A stretch of 64,000 bases of DNA from Bacteroidales bacterium. GTDB taxonomy: Bacteria; Bacteroidota; Bacteroidia; Bacteroidales; Paludibacteraceae. Numbering within the stretch: the first letter of the stretch is position 1; each line of letters begins with the position of its first letter. Below, one piece after another: positions 44,866-54,999 of this stretch. The notes beneath the pieces were generated by a model. That model worked only from the letters and a program-made list of their open reading frames with translations, made no database searches and had not been told where the DNA came from. The position numbers and the translations under genes are program-made. The stretch spans positions 86,344 to 150,343 of the forward strand of contig SUXE01000013.1 in assembly GCA_015061115.1 (NCBI GenBank), read 5' to 3'.

Positions 44866-45591
44866 TTATTTTGATTCTCTTATTTCTTCAAGATGGTTTA
44901 AGAATTTAGTATCGTCACCATTTAAAATCAGTTCATCTGGAAAACCTATCTCCTTCGCCAATGCATAGGCATAAGTATGGTTGGCGACATCATAAGTGAT
45001 ATGGGCATCACTTCCCATAATTATAGGAACATTCAACTCCTTACAATATCCCAACATCTCGATAAAATTCGATTTTGCCATCGGTTTGTCACGACCGGGA
45101 CGCAAACTGCTGTTGTTAAGTTCAAGCAATGTTTTTGTTTCCGCACTACACTGCACAATAGCCCTAATGTCGAGATCGGCAGTACCGTCGACAGGATGAG
45201 AAATTATATCAACATCTGGCCTTTTCATCGCATTTATTATAGCATCCGTATTCTCTGTGACAGTACCGTTTGTGAATGCACGGCTATGCAAACCAGCAAT
45301 ACGTATATCCAATGTTTTTGTGATGCTTGGTTTTAGATCCACGTTTCCTGCAAAATCGATGATATTCATTTCCGATCCCATCATCAACCGCATTTCTCCA
45401 TACTGACGCGGAATGATACTAAGATTACGGTAGTAGATAGAATGGCATGATCCAGGCATTTTTGGACCATGTTCCGTCACGCCAAAAAGTTTGAGACCTT
45501 TTTTTTGTGCGGCATCAATCATTTCAGCAAGTGTGCTGTAAGCATGTCCACTGACGATTGTATGGGTATGTAAATCCACTACTGATTTCAT
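44866..45591 (-). CDS. PHP-domain phosphoesterase (YcdX-like)
   Basis: 241 residues. Metal-binding motifs of the PHP superfamily are DLHTHTIVSGHAYST, TEHGPKM, GSEMNI, IISHPVDG and MGSDAHITYD. Length and motif order match the YcdX subgroup of hydrolases using a trinuclear metal centre. The substrate is unknown. A -7 box (TAAGTTTG on the minus strand, 45618-45625) lies 26 bp upstream. Confidence 0.92.
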   Translation of the reverse strand: MKSVVDLHTHTIVSGHAYSTLAEMIDAAQKKGLKLFGVTEHGPKMPGSCHSIYYRNLSIIPRQYGEMRLMMGSEMNIIDFAGNVDLKPSITKTLDIRIAGLHSRAFTNGTVTENTDAIINAMKRPDVDIISHPVDGTADLDIRAIVQCSAETKTLLELNNSSLRPGRDKPMAKSNFIEMLGYCKELNVPIIMGSDAHITYDVANHTYAYALAKEIGFPDELILNGDDTKFLNHLEEIRESK

Positions 45592-45698
45592 AAGAATGCA
45601 TATAATTTGTTCAAAGACAAACTTACAAAAAAATATGTGATTTTGCTAATAATAGCAAGCAATATATTGCATCTGCTGAAACCACAATTAACAAAAAA

Positions 45699-45722
45699 AG
45701 AGACGCAGTACACTACGTCTCT
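45699..45722 (-). terminator. GAGACG hairpin
   Basis: AGAGACG-c-AGT pairs with ACT-a-CGTCTCT. The same c/a mismatch as in the hairpin at 42624-42652 suggests common descent. A run of Ts follows on the minus strand. Confidence 0.6.
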
Positions 45723-45737
45723 GATGAATAACAAAAA

Positions 45738-45759
45738 AGGATGCCAAATTTGACATCCT
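45738..45759 (-). terminator. intrinsic terminator of mscL
   Basis: AGGATG-c-CAAA pairs with TTTG-a-CATCCT and is followed on the minus strand by TTTTTTGTT. It lies 11 bp beyond the mscL stop. Confidence 0.75.
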
Positions 45760-45769
45760 AATGTATGTT

Positions 45770-46198
45770 TTATTTGTTTTTCAACAAATCTCTGATCTCA
45801 GTAAGAAGAACCTCTTCCTTGCTTGGTGCTGGTGGTTCTGGAGCTGGTGCTGGTTCCTCTTTTTTCTTCTTAGTAAAGTTTGAAACCAAACGAATAGCCG
45901 CGAAAATACAGATTGCAACGATCAAGAAATCGAATGTCACCTGTAAAAAGTTACCATAGTTTAGAGTAACCGCCTCAACAGCTGGTGTTGTATCAGTTGC
46001 AGGAACAGCATCCTTTAGAGTAAGCTTGAAATCTGTGAAGTTTACACCGCCTATAACATAGCCAAGAATAGGCATCATGATATCAGATACCATTGAAGTG
46101 ACTATCTTACCAAATGCACCACCGATGATCACACCAATTGCCATGTCGACAACGTTGCCTTTCATGGCGAAATCCTTAAAATCGCTAATTAGACTCAT
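45770..46198 (-). CDS. mscL: large-conductance mechanosensitive channel
   Basis: 142 residues. [20 protein letters not shown] is the conserved first helix with the pore-lining region; [15 protein letters not shown] follows; [20 protein letters not shown] is the second helix; and a Lys-rich then Pro/Glu-rich tail ends in [14 protein letters not shown]. Opens under membrane tension to release solutes on osmotic downshock. Single gene with its own terminator. Confidence 0.96.
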   Translation of the reverse strand: MSLISDFKDFAMKGNVVDMAIGVIIGGAFGKIVTSMVSDIMMPILGYVIGGVNFTDFKLTLKDAVPATDTTPAVEAVTLNYGNFLQVTFDFLIVAICIFAAIRLVSNFTKKKKEEPAPAPEPPAPSKEEVLLTEIRDLLKNK

Positions 46199-46350
46199 TT
46201 CAAAAAATTTTATTATTAGTCTTTATTTTTCATACAAAAATAAAGACTTTTAGAAAAAAATCAAAGTCAATATAAAAAATGTATTATGATATATTAACAA
46301 TTGGATAAAACAAAATAGAGATTTTTTTAAGAACATATTGCATGCACTAT

Positions 46351-46358
46351 TACTTTTG
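46351..46358 (+). promoter_or_regulatory. -7 promoter box
   Basis: TACTTTTG matches TAnnTTTG, 91 bp before the start of the large secreted protein. Confidence 0.4.
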
Positions 46359-46449
46359 CAAATAATTTATTGAAACTGGTTATCATTTTACTTGTTTTTT
46401 AGTTTTGACGAAATTTTCACTATGTTTTAAACACTTATTAATATAGAAA

Positions 46450-49400
46450 ATGAAAAAAAAAAATTTTTCTAACCGTGTCTGTGCAGTTACTTTTTCATCT
46501 TTGCTCTGTTTTTCAACTTTTGCAAAAGACTGTATAGTTAACTTCACTAATTTTGACACCAACATTCAGCTTTGTGATCCTGAATTATCTAACGATTTAA
46601 ATGGTTGGTATTCAGACAGTATCCGTAATGCCGCATGCGATAGCAAAAGAGAAACTACTATCGACCATGTTAAGCAAGGTGGTATGATCCGTGCAAATAT
46701 CATATTTTCAAACAGTATTACTTTTGATTCTCTAACAAAAACAATCAGCAACCCCACTGGTGATGCCATAGGTTATTTAGGAATAGTTGGAAATCCACGC
46801 ACACTTTTTCCATATATTATGGATACAAAAAGCAGAAACATGATGGTTGTTGCTGGTTTTGGATCTGAAACCCCTTTCATGACCTACAAACTTAGCAACC
46901 TAAAACCAGGTTCTAATGTTACTATCTCTTTTGACGCGTATAATCTGTATTCTATTGAAAATATGGAAGAATACCTGATTGCCATCAATGAAAATAATGG
47001 CAGAAATCTTATCAGAGAAATAAGTCTTCCTGGTGCCATGATTTTTGCGATGCAAACCATTGGTAACAAACTTGCTACTGGATCTGGTAATATCAATGGA
47101 AACAAACCATCACTTGATGTTTGTACAGATATTATGTACGGAACGGCATCAGGTAATAAAGTTTCTTTAAATGCATCTTATGGAAAATACGAAAATATAC
47201 AACTTACAACAAAAGCCGATAAAAATGGAGAGGTCACTTTCTATTTTAAGTCGAAATACCCATCAACTGCACCTATCGGAATAGACAACATCCAAATTGT
47301 AGGAGAGGCTCAACCAAAGATAAACTGCTTAAAAAGATTACCTGTTTGTCCCGCTTTTCCTGTAAATTTCGAGGTAGAAAACATATTGGATAGTGTCACT
47401 TACAGCTGGAAATGTAATTCTGAGACTTCAAACGATAAAACATTTTCCGCAATTTTTGATGACATCAATAAATCATACAAAGTTGAATGTACCATTGAAG
47501 CTAACGGATGTTCATCTGGAACTGCATCTTTAACTGTTGATACAAAAGAATGCTGTTCTACCGCAGATGGTAAACCTTTAGAAACAATAGACATTTTCTT
47601 CGATGATTTTGGAGAATTCTCAAACGACAACACAGAGTATACCTATATTGATTCTAACGGAATCAAACAAACTATACCTGTTACTAATGGTATTTTTTCT
47701 AATCCAGAACAACCATTCACTACAATTTTGCCAAATGGTGCAAGTGTTCCTGATTTCCCAGCAGCAAACAATGATGACCCAATTAACAGTTGGATGATTA
47801 CCAATGTCAATCCTTACACTCCTGGTGTTAATGGAGACGTTTCCGGCACAGGAAGAGGAGGTATGCTTATTTTAGATATGTCTGAAATCAACAAAAATAA
47901 AGTTATTTACAGACATGAAGCGAACGGTAATCTAAAAGATAAATATATTACTTTTGGATGTAACTTAGGAACTATCAATTATGATTCTGAAGTTACACAA
48001 GCAAATCTATTAACAATCATAAAAGATGGAAATAACGATACCATTTTCTCAAAAGATATAACACTTATTGGAAACGAAGGTTGGATTTCTGTAGATTATA
48101 ACTTTGTTTCACCATCTAACAAATTAACTGTCGAAATTATAAATGCGGCAGATTACTATGGTGCACATCAAGGTGATATCGCCATCGACAATGTAGTTAT
48201 GAGTTATTGTAAAGATCAGAAAGATACTTCTGTTGTAATTCCTGCTCTTTCCATTAAATATCAAACTGATGCAGAAGATATCAAAAAACTTTGTAAAAAT
48301 GATGAACTGACATTGTCTGCCATTGTTCCAAAGCCTTTGACATCTATCTACGAAAGTCTAAAATTCTTGCTTCAGTATTCTTCTGACACAATAAATTGGA
48401 TCACATTATTCCATAATCAGTCAAATGATTCTTTCACTCTTAATGAGAAGAACAACCCATGTTTCTTTGACAAATTCATCGGTAAGAATGTATATTTCCG
48501 AATTGTTGCTGCAGACTCTTTAAATCTTATAGGTTTCGAAAATGGAAATGTAGGTTCTGATAAAGTGTCTATTTCAAACCATATTGTTGCTAGCAGCATT
48601 AATTGTGATCCTATTGACAATCATAAATGCTATACTGCTGACGGTACTCCATTGCCTATATCATACATTTTCTTCGATGATTTCGGCGAATTTTCAACAG
48701 ATAACACAGAATACACATACACTGAATCTGACGGTACAAAACATACCGTTCCTGTCACAAATGGTATTTATGGTGATAAAACAAGACCTTTTTCAACTGT
48801 TCTTCAACATGGTGCAAGTGTTCCTGATTTTCCAAAATCAAATATTGATCCTATAAATTCTTGGATGATTATTAATGTCAATCCTTACACTCCTGGCGTT
48901 ATTGGAGATGCTTCTGGTACAGGAAGAGGTGGTATGCTTTTCTTAGATTTGAATGGTCTAGATAATCTAAATAAAGTCATTTATAGACGTACTGTCAATG
49001 GAATTGCAAAAGGAACATCATTAAATTATGGTGCTTTCTTTGGAGCTATGAATAATAATTCTGATGGAGTCGCTAAATTAGCTATATATATTCGCGACGC
49101 AAATACCAACCAAGTTATTGATTCTATAACTAATATCAAACTAAATGGAACTGAAGGTTGGATAGAAGCAGAGAGACATATAGTGGCTACATGCAATAAC
49201 ATCACTTTAGAAATTGTAAATAGTGTAGATAGTTATTGGACTTCTCAAGGTGATTTTGCTATCGATAATGTCCATATGGAATATTGCGCAATGCCTGATA
49301 TTGCTATTGAATCTACAATTTCTTCAGAAGAGGCTCTTGATTTATGTCAGTATGATTCACTGAAGTTAAAAACTTTAATGACAGAAAGTTCTAAAAGTGC

Positions 49401-49848
49401 ATTCAATAATCCAATGTATGTTTTCCAATATACAACACAAGATCCTTCTAAATTTCCATTTAGAACGAATGAAATTTGGAAAAACATTAACGAGCCTTCA
49501 AACGAATCCTCTATTCAGTTGAATAAAGAAAACTGTTTATTATTCGACACTCACAACACTTTGTTCTATTTTAGAGTTGTAGTTGGTGATACTGATGACA
49601 TTAAGGAATACATGAATACTGATGCATATTCTTTAGTATCTATATCTGATATTCCTGTTATAGCAATGTCTAAGAATTGTCCATTGACTGACGTTGAATC
49701 TTTAGTTTCTAACTCAGAAAAGGTAATTAAGACTGAATATTACAACTTTGCTGGTCAAAGAGTAAATAGCAATACAAAAGGTCTTATTATTGAGCGACAA
49801 TACCTGGAAAACGGAAGCGTTATCAATTTCAAGATAACTAAAGAATAA
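46450..49848 (+). CDS. large secreted protein with duplicated beta-sandwich modules
   Basis: 1132 residues with a signal peptide (FSSLLCFSTFAKD). Two long repeats start at about residues 382 and 738, each containing FFDDFGEFS, a DNTEYTY segment, ASVPDFP, SWMI.NVNPYTPGV, SGTGRGGML and later AIDNV.M.YC. A related but more diverged module covers about 30-290. Each ends in a Cys-containing strand, typical of carbohydrate- or ligand-binding sandwich modules on the surface. The C-terminal segment (TEYYNFAGQRVNSNTKGLII) resembles short sorting tails of Bacteroidales. Probably an exported surface protein or adhesin; the ligand is unknown. A strong terminator follows. Confidence 0.8.
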   Translation: MKKKNFSNRVCAVTFSSLLCFSTFAKDCIVNFTNFDTNIQLCDPELSNDLNGWYSDSIRNAACDSKRETTIDHVKQGGMIRANIIFSNSITFDSLTKTISNPTGDAIGYLGIVGNPRTLFPYIMDTKSRNMMVVAGFGSETPFMTYKLSNLKPGSNVTISFDAYNLYSIENMEEYLIAINENNGRNLIREISLPGAMIFAMQTIGNKLATGSGNINGNKPSLDVCTDIMYGTASGNKVSLNASYGKYENIQLTTKADKNGEVTFYFKSKYPSTAPIGIDNIQIVGEAQPKINCLKRLPVCPAFPVNFEVENILDSVTYSWKCNSETSNDKTFSAIFDDINKSYKVECTIEANGCSSGTASLTVDTKECCSTADGKPLETIDIFFDDFGEFSNDNTEYTYIDSNGIKQTIPVTNGIFSNPEQPFTTILPNGASVPDFPAANNDDPINSWMITNVNPYTPGVNGDVSGTGRGGMLILDMSEINKNKVIYRHEANGNLKDKYITFGCNLGTINYDSEVTQANLLTIIKDGNNDTIFSKDITLIGNEGWISVDYNFVSPSNKLTVEIINAADYYGAHQGDIAIDNVVMSYCKDQKDTSVVIPALSIKYQTDAEDIKKLCKNDELTLSAIVPKPLTSIYESLKFLLQYSSDTINWITLFHNQSNDSFTLNEKNNPCFFDKFIGKNVYFRIVAADSLNLIGFENGNVGSDKVSISNHIVASSINCDPIDNHKCYTADGTPLPISYIFFDDFGEFSTDNTEYTYTESDGTKHTVPVTNGIYGDKTRPFSTVLQHGASVPDFPKSNIDPINSWMIINVNPYTPGVIGDASGTGRGGMLFLDLNGLDNLNKVIYRRTVNGIAKGTSLNYGAFFGAMNNNSDGVAKLAIYIRDANTNQVIDSITNIKLNGTEGWIEAERHIVATCNNITLEIVNSVDSYWTSQGDFAIDNVHMEYCAMPDIAIESTISSEEALDLCQYDSLKLKTLMTESSKSAFNNPMYVFQYTTQDPSKFPFRTNEIWKNINEPSNESSIQLNKENCLLFDTHNTLFYFRVVVGDTDDIKEYMNTDAYSLVSISDIPVIAMSKNCPLTDVESLVSNSEKVIKTEYYNFAGQRVNSNTKGLIIERQYLENGSVINFKITKE

Positions 49849-49886
49849 GCTGTAGACAATAGCAACTTCGTCTACACAACAACATA

Positions 49887-49924
49887 AAAACCGGTTTTTG
49901 CTGTATTTGCAAAAACCGGTTTTT
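49887..49924 (+). terminator. intrinsic terminator
   Basis: AAAACCGGTTTTTGC pairs with GCAAAAACCGGTTTT (15 bp, short loop) and is followed by TT. The gap 49849-50143 otherwise holds only the next promoter. Confidence 0.85.
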
Positions 49925-50103
49925 TCATGAAAATAAATTACACGTTGTCTATACTTATTTATGTTATAGCAAGTCATTATATTTCCCTTTTCATCGGATA
50001 ATTTCTTAGTTTTACAATAATCATTCTATCCATACAGGCAATAACATATTGTAAATTAAATAAGAGAGTTAAAAAAATTGGATCAATTGTTGAAAAAAAA
50101 TAG

Positions 50104-50111
50104 TATATTTG
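50104..50111 (+). promoter_or_regulatory. -7 promoter box of the TPR operon
   Basis: TATATTTG matches TAnnTTTG and lies 32 bp before the TPR gene start. Confidence 0.55.
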
Positions 50112-50143
50112 TTTGCACATTTGAAGTATATGTAAATTAGTCG

Positions 50144-53100
50144 ATGAAAAAAGAACTTATTATGATGGCTATGGCTCTGTCGATAGGCAGTGTCAACGCT
50201 CAAAAAACTAAAACTTATACTACTGCTGAACGTCTGTACTTTGAAGGAAAAGAGATGTACGACCTCAAGCAGTATAATACTGCTTTCCGTTATCTTGACG
50301 AATATCTACAAGATAAGGATGTGGATAGAGAAGAATATTACGCTGAAGCAGAATATCTACTTGCCTGCTGTGCCTACGAGATGGACAGAAAGGATACACG
50401 TGGACGCTTGGAAAGATTCGTTGCCAATAATCCCCACTCGTCGCATATAAGCAGAATTCACTTTTTGCAAGGATCTATCTTTTTCCAAAAAGGTAAATAC
50501 AAAGAGGCTCTAGATCAATATTTCTGTAAAGTTGACCCACGTAAACTTAGCAAAAAGGAGAAAGCTGACTATTTCTTCCGTCACGGCTACTGCAATCTCC
50601 AACTTCAGGATTACGATAAGGCACATTCTTCTTTCACTACTCTTTGTGACCTTAACAACGATAATTATCAAAAATCCGGCAAATATTATCTTGCCTATAT
50701 CGACTATTTGAAAAAGAATTACGACGCTGCTCTTCCAACTTTCATCAGTTTGCAGAACGACAGCGAATATGAGTCAATAGTGCCATACTATATCGCTCAG
50801 ATATACTACTACAAAAATATGGACGAAAAAGTGTTCGAATACGGACACTCCATAATTGAAAAATATCCGAATAATAAGAGTAATTCTGAAATCTACCGTA
50901 TAATCGGTGAATGCTACTTCAAAAAGAACGACTATAAACAGACTATCAAATATCTTTCTGAATACGCAAAGACGACGGATCAGATTATGCGTAACAATAT
51001 CTATATGCTGGGTACTTCATATTGTAAAACCCAGGATTGGAAAAACGCGATTGAGAATCTGCAGAAAGTAACTACCGAAAATGACGAATTGAGTCAGAAT
51101 GCCTATTTGAACCTCGGAAATTCATATTTGAAAGTTGGCGATAAAACCAACGCAAGAATGTGCTTTGCACAAGCATCAAAAATGGAATTTGATAAAGAGG
51201 TGCAGGAAGAGGCTATGTTCAATTACGCTCTTGTGGTGTACGACCAGAGTTATTCGCCTTTTGATGAGTCGGTAACTACATTTGAGACTTTCTTGGAAAA
51301 ATTTCCTAAGTCGAACTATAAAAACCGTATCTACGACTTTTTGCTCAACGTCTACATGACGACAAAGAACTATGAGGCAGCATACGCGTCGATACAAAAA
51401 TTAAATACAAATAATCCTAGTATCTTAGAGGCTCGCCAAAGAATACTTTATTGTCTTGGTATTCAGAGTTTTACAGATGGAGATTATGATAAAGCCAAGG
51501 AATATTTTACCAAATCACTTATTGACAAACAGTATAATTACAATACAGAGTCTTTAACTTATTTCTGGCGTGGTGAGGCAAATTTCCGTCTCAACAAACC
51601 TTCTGAAGCACAACAAGATTATCTTTCGTTTATAAATACGACGGGAGCACGCCATAGTGACGTATACAATCTTGCTCATTACAATCTCGGATATTGTTAC
51701 TTCAATAATAAGAGCTATACTTCTGCTTTGACATGGTTCAGAAAATTCACTAACCTTGAAGATAACAACAAGACACTTATCGCCGACGCTAACAACCGTA
51801 TAGGTGACTGTTACTTCATCAACCATGACTTTGAAAATGCGGAGAAAAGCTATTCAAAAGTATATGCATTGAAAGGTTCAGGAGCTGATTACGCTTGTTT
51901 CCAACAAGGTTTCGTTCAAGGACTTCAAAAAAATTACAACGGAAAAATCGCCACTTTGAACCGTCTGATCTCGAAATTTCCTAACTCAGAATATATTGCC
52001 GACGCAATGTACGAGATTGGTCGTTCATACGTTATGCTTAACGATTACAAATCCGCAATCACTACTTATGACAAACTGTCAAAATCATATTTTCACAGTC
52101 CTTTGAGTCGTAAAGGTAAACTACAGACAGCCATGCTTTACGATAAAATGGGTGATTTTGACCAAAGTACCAAAATATACAAGAGCATAGTTGATATGTT
52201 CCCTTCCAGTGAAGAGGCAAAAACGTCACTTGAAGGCTTGAAACGAATATATTTTGATCAAAACAACGTGTCAGGATATGCAGAATATGTTGAAAGTCTC
52301 GGTGGAATCGCCAAATTTGAGATTTCTGAACAAGATTCTTTGACTTATCTTGCTGCTGAAAAACTATACCTTCAGGAAAAATACCAGGAAGCAATCAACA
52401 GTTTCAACAAATATCTTGACAAATTTCCAAACAGCATTTTCAATGAAAGTGCTCACTTCAACTTGGGTAACAGCTATTATAACATTAAAGAATACGACTT
52501 GGCAAAGAAGGAATTGTCGCTTACAGCACAACAACTTGGTTCTGTACACGCAGAGCAAGCTTTGCTTCTACTTGCCGACATAGAGTATAAGAAAGAAAAT
52601 TATGAGCAGGTCGTGGAACACCTTGAAAAGATGGTGGAAATAACACAAAATGTAGAGAACAAAGAAAAAGCCAAACTGCAGATCATGCGTAGCTACAGCA
52701 AACTTGGCAAAATCGACGAAACAATCTCTGCATGTGATAATGTGATCAAAGGAGACAAACTTGATCCAAATCTTTACCGTGAAGCTCTTTACACTCGTGC
52801 AAAATGTTATGAGCAAAAGGGTGAGACTAATTACGCTGTCGCAGATTACAAAACACTTTCTTCAAACTGTCTGGATGAGTTTGGTGCAGAGGCAAAATAC
52901 AAAACAGCTGAATATGCTTTCCACGATGGTAATAAAGAAGCAGCAGAGAAGATAATCTTCGAATTCATCGAACAAAACACTCCTCACCAATACTGGTTGG
53001 CAAAGAGTTTTGTGTTATTGGCTGATATCTACGTATCAATGGACCGCGAATTTGAAGCAAAACAATATCTGCTCAGCGTAAGAGAAAACTATAAAGGTAA

Positions 53101-53176
53101 AGATGATATAGCTCTTGAAATCAAATCACGTCTTGATGACATTGAATCAAGAGAGAAAAATAAAATTAAGGAGTAA
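50144..53176 (+). CDS. large tetratricopeptide-repeat protein
   Basis: 1010 residues with a signal peptide (MAMALSIGSVNAQ). Nearly the whole mature chain is TPR helical pairs, with repeats such as AEYLLACCAYEM, AYLNLGNSYLKVGDKTNARM, AHFNLGNSYYNIKEYDLA and AMYEIGRSYVMLNDYKSA. It is expected in the periplasm as a scaffold. The following gene encodes an outer-membrane barrel 11 bp downstream, suggesting the two form an envelope complex. The specific function is unknown. Confidence 0.87.
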   Translation: MKKELIMMAMALSIGSVNAQKTKTYTTAERLYFEGKEMYDLKQYNTAFRYLDEYLQDKDVDREEYYAEAEYLLACCAYEMDRKDTRGRLERFVANNPHSSHISRIHFLQGSIFFQKGKYKEALDQYFCKVDPRKLSKKEKADYFFRHGYCNLQLQDYDKAHSSFTTLCDLNNDNYQKSGKYYLAYIDYLKKNYDAALPTFISLQNDSEYESIVPYYIAQIYYYKNMDEKVFEYGHSIIEKYPNNKSNSEIYRIIGECYFKKNDYKQTIKYLSEYAKTTDQIMRNNIYMLGTSYCKTQDWKNAIENLQKVTTENDELSQNAYLNLGNSYLKVGDKTNARMCFAQASKMEFDKEVQEEAMFNYALVVYDQSYSPFDESVTTFETFLEKFPKSNYKNRIYDFLLNVYMTTKNYEAAYASIQKLNTNNPSILEARQRILYCLGIQSFTDGDYDKAKEYFTKSLIDKQYNYNTESLTYFWRGEANFRLNKPSEAQQDYLSFINTTGARHSDVYNLAHYNLGYCYFNNKSYTSALTWFRKFTNLEDNNKTLIADANNRIGDCYFINHDFENAEKSYSKVYALKGSGADYACFQQGFVQGLQKNYNGKIATLNRLISKFPNSEYIADAMYEIGRSYVMLNDYKSAITTYDKLSKSYFHSPLSRKGKLQTAMLYDKMGDFDQSTKIYKSIVDMFPSSEEAKTSLEGLKRIYFDQNNVSGYAEYVESLGGIAKFEISEQDSLTYLAAEKLYLQEKYQEAINSFNKYLDKFPNSIFNESAHFNLGNSYYNIKEYDLAKKELSLTAQQLGSVHAEQALLLLADIEYKKENYEQVVEHLEKMVEITQNVENKEKAKLQIMRSYSKLGKIDETISACDNVIKGDKLDPNLYREALYTRAKCYEQKGETNYAVADYKTLSSNCLDEFGAEAKYKTAEYAFHDGNKEAAEKIIFEFIEQNTPHQYWLAKSFVLLADIYVSMDREFEAKQYLLSVRENYKGKDDIALEIKSRLDDIESREKNKIKE

Positions 53177-53187
53177 AGAAAATCACG

Positions 53188-54957
53188 ATGAAAAGAATAG
53201 TTTTTAATATTGCTCTACTTTCGGCATTTTCAGCAGTCAGTGCTCAAAACGCATCTGATTCCACAAATACCGCATCTGCCACCGATACAACAATCAAACG
53301 AAATATCGAAGTGGTAAGAGATTATACTCCCGTCATTAAAGAAGCTGGTAAAATAAACACAATGCCAGAACTTAAAGATGTGAATACCAAAAAGATAGAT
53401 GTTGATTACAAGGTTTGGACATCAACCTACAAACCAAAAACAGATATTATTCCTTCTCTTGATTATGCTCTTGCTTCACAAGAAGAAAACAAATATAGCC
53501 GTGAAGGCTTTTTGAGATTAGGTGGAGGAAACTACAAATCTTTCCTTGGTGAACTTTATACTCCTATCTACAATAGTGATATTGCTCTTTTTGACTTTTA
53601 TTTGAAACACAATTCATCTTTCGGTAACGTCACACTAAAAAAAGACAATTATGACGTTCTTTCAAATGATGTTTTGAGTAAAGGTCTTTACAACGATAAT
53701 AAAGCAAGGATTTCTTTCCTAAGAAGCATCAGAATACGTGAAATCAGTGCTTTCGGAGAATTTGGATACAATCGTTTCAACTACTACGGACTTAATAGTG
53801 ATATGATTGCTTTTTCTGAACAAAACAAAAACAAAGAAGAGCCTGAATACAAGAATGATGATCAGAAAAACTCCCATTTGACCGCAGCTTTAAACTTTCG
53901 CTTCCGTTCAAAAGATTATATAGAACAGTGGAAATATGACTTGCAAACTAACTGGCGTCTTCTTAAAACACATTTCAACGTTGCTGAAAATACAATATTC
54001 ACAGATGTGGCAGCTTCTTACAGAATGCAAGAATCTATTTTGTCGCTGAAATTCCAGATGTATAATGTGTTTGTTTCTACTCCTGAAGATGGACCTATTG
54101 ATTTCAGTAATGCACAAAACTTCAAAAATTTCACTGTTTTGAAGTTTAATCCATACTACAGCTTCGTTTCTGAAGTAGGAAGACTAAATCTCGGTTTGAA
54201 AGCATCATTTGGTATCAATCAAGGAAAGAATACCGCATTTTCACCGGATATTACCGGACAAGTCCGTGTAATCGACAATATTTGGTATGTCTATGCTGGA
54301 GTAACAGGTGACTATAAAGTGAATACTCTTCGTTCTCTTGCAAACGAAAACATCTATCTTTCACCAGATGCTCGTCCTGAAGATACATACATTCCTCTTG
54401 ACATCTATTTGGGAACAAAACTCAATATTGGTAAAAGCGTTAATACAGATATCCATGTAGGATACAAAATCATTAACAACCAGTATTTCTACATCAACAA
54501 GTCTGACTCGACTGGTATGAAAAACACATTTGATGTGGTATACGATAAAAATGTCGGACAATTCAACTGTGGAGCTGCAGTAAACTATAATTTCCGCGAG
54601 AAAGTTGATTTTTCATTTAAGATTGGCTATAACAAATGGTCACTTGAAAAACAGGCTGAAGCTTGGATGCTTCCTGCAGCACAAATTGGACTTGGAGTCA
54701 GCTATGTGCCAACTGATTTTCTTCGTTTCAACATCAATTATGATCTTGAGGCAGGAAGAAAAGCTAAGTTAGGAAAAGATACTTCAGTCGACCTTAAGAA
54801 CTTCAACGACATCAGCTTGGGTGCAAACTATAAGTTGATGAGTTTTCTCGATGTATTCGCTCGTTTCAACAATATTTTGAACCAAAGAAGCGAAGTTTGG
54901 TATGGTTATCCATCGCAAGGATTCAACTTTTTACTTGGCTTAACACTAACTTTCTAA
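53188..54957 (+). CDS. outer-membrane beta-barrel protein
   Basis: 589 residues. Signal peptide (NIALLSAFSAVSAQ), then a short periplasmic N-region (EVVRDYTPVIKEAGKINTMP) and amphipathic strands throughout, ending in an aromatic residue (LLGLTLTF), the usual C-terminal barrel signal. It resembles the barrel part of TonB-dependent receptors but has no plug domain. Encoded between the TPR protein and the DnaJ-like protein; its ligand or cargo is unknown. Confidence 0.8.
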   Translation: MKRIVFNIALLSAFSAVSAQNASDSTNTASATDTTIKRNIEVVRDYTPVIKEAGKINTMPELKDVNTKKIDVDYKVWTSTYKPKTDIIPSLDYALASQEENKYSREGFLRLGGGNYKSFLGELYTPIYNSDIALFDFYLKHNSSFGNVTLKKDNYDVLSNDVLSKGLYNDNKARISFLRSIRIREISAFGEFGYNRFNYYGLNSDMIAFSEQNKNKEEPEYKNDDQKNSHLTAALNFRFRSKDYIEQWKYDLQTNWRLLKTHFNVAENTIFTDVAASYRMQESILSLKFQMYNVFVSTPEDGPIDFSNAQNFKNFTVLKFNPYYSFVSEVGRLNLGLKASFGINQGKNTAFSPDITGQVRVIDNIWYVYAGVTGDYKVNTLRSLANENIYLSPDARPEDTYIPLDIYLGTKLNIGKSVNTDIHVGYKIINNQYFYINKSDSTGMKNTFDVVYDKNVGQFNCGAAVNYNFREKVDFSFKIGYNKWSLEKQAEAWMLPAAQIGLGVSYVPTDFLRFNINYDLEAGRKAKLGKDTSVDLKNFNDISLGANYKLMSFLDVFARFNNILNQRSEVWYGYPSQGFNFLLGLTLTF

Positions 54958-54999
54958 GTTAGAAATCAGTTCATTTTTTTACTCTCAAATTTCAAGAAA

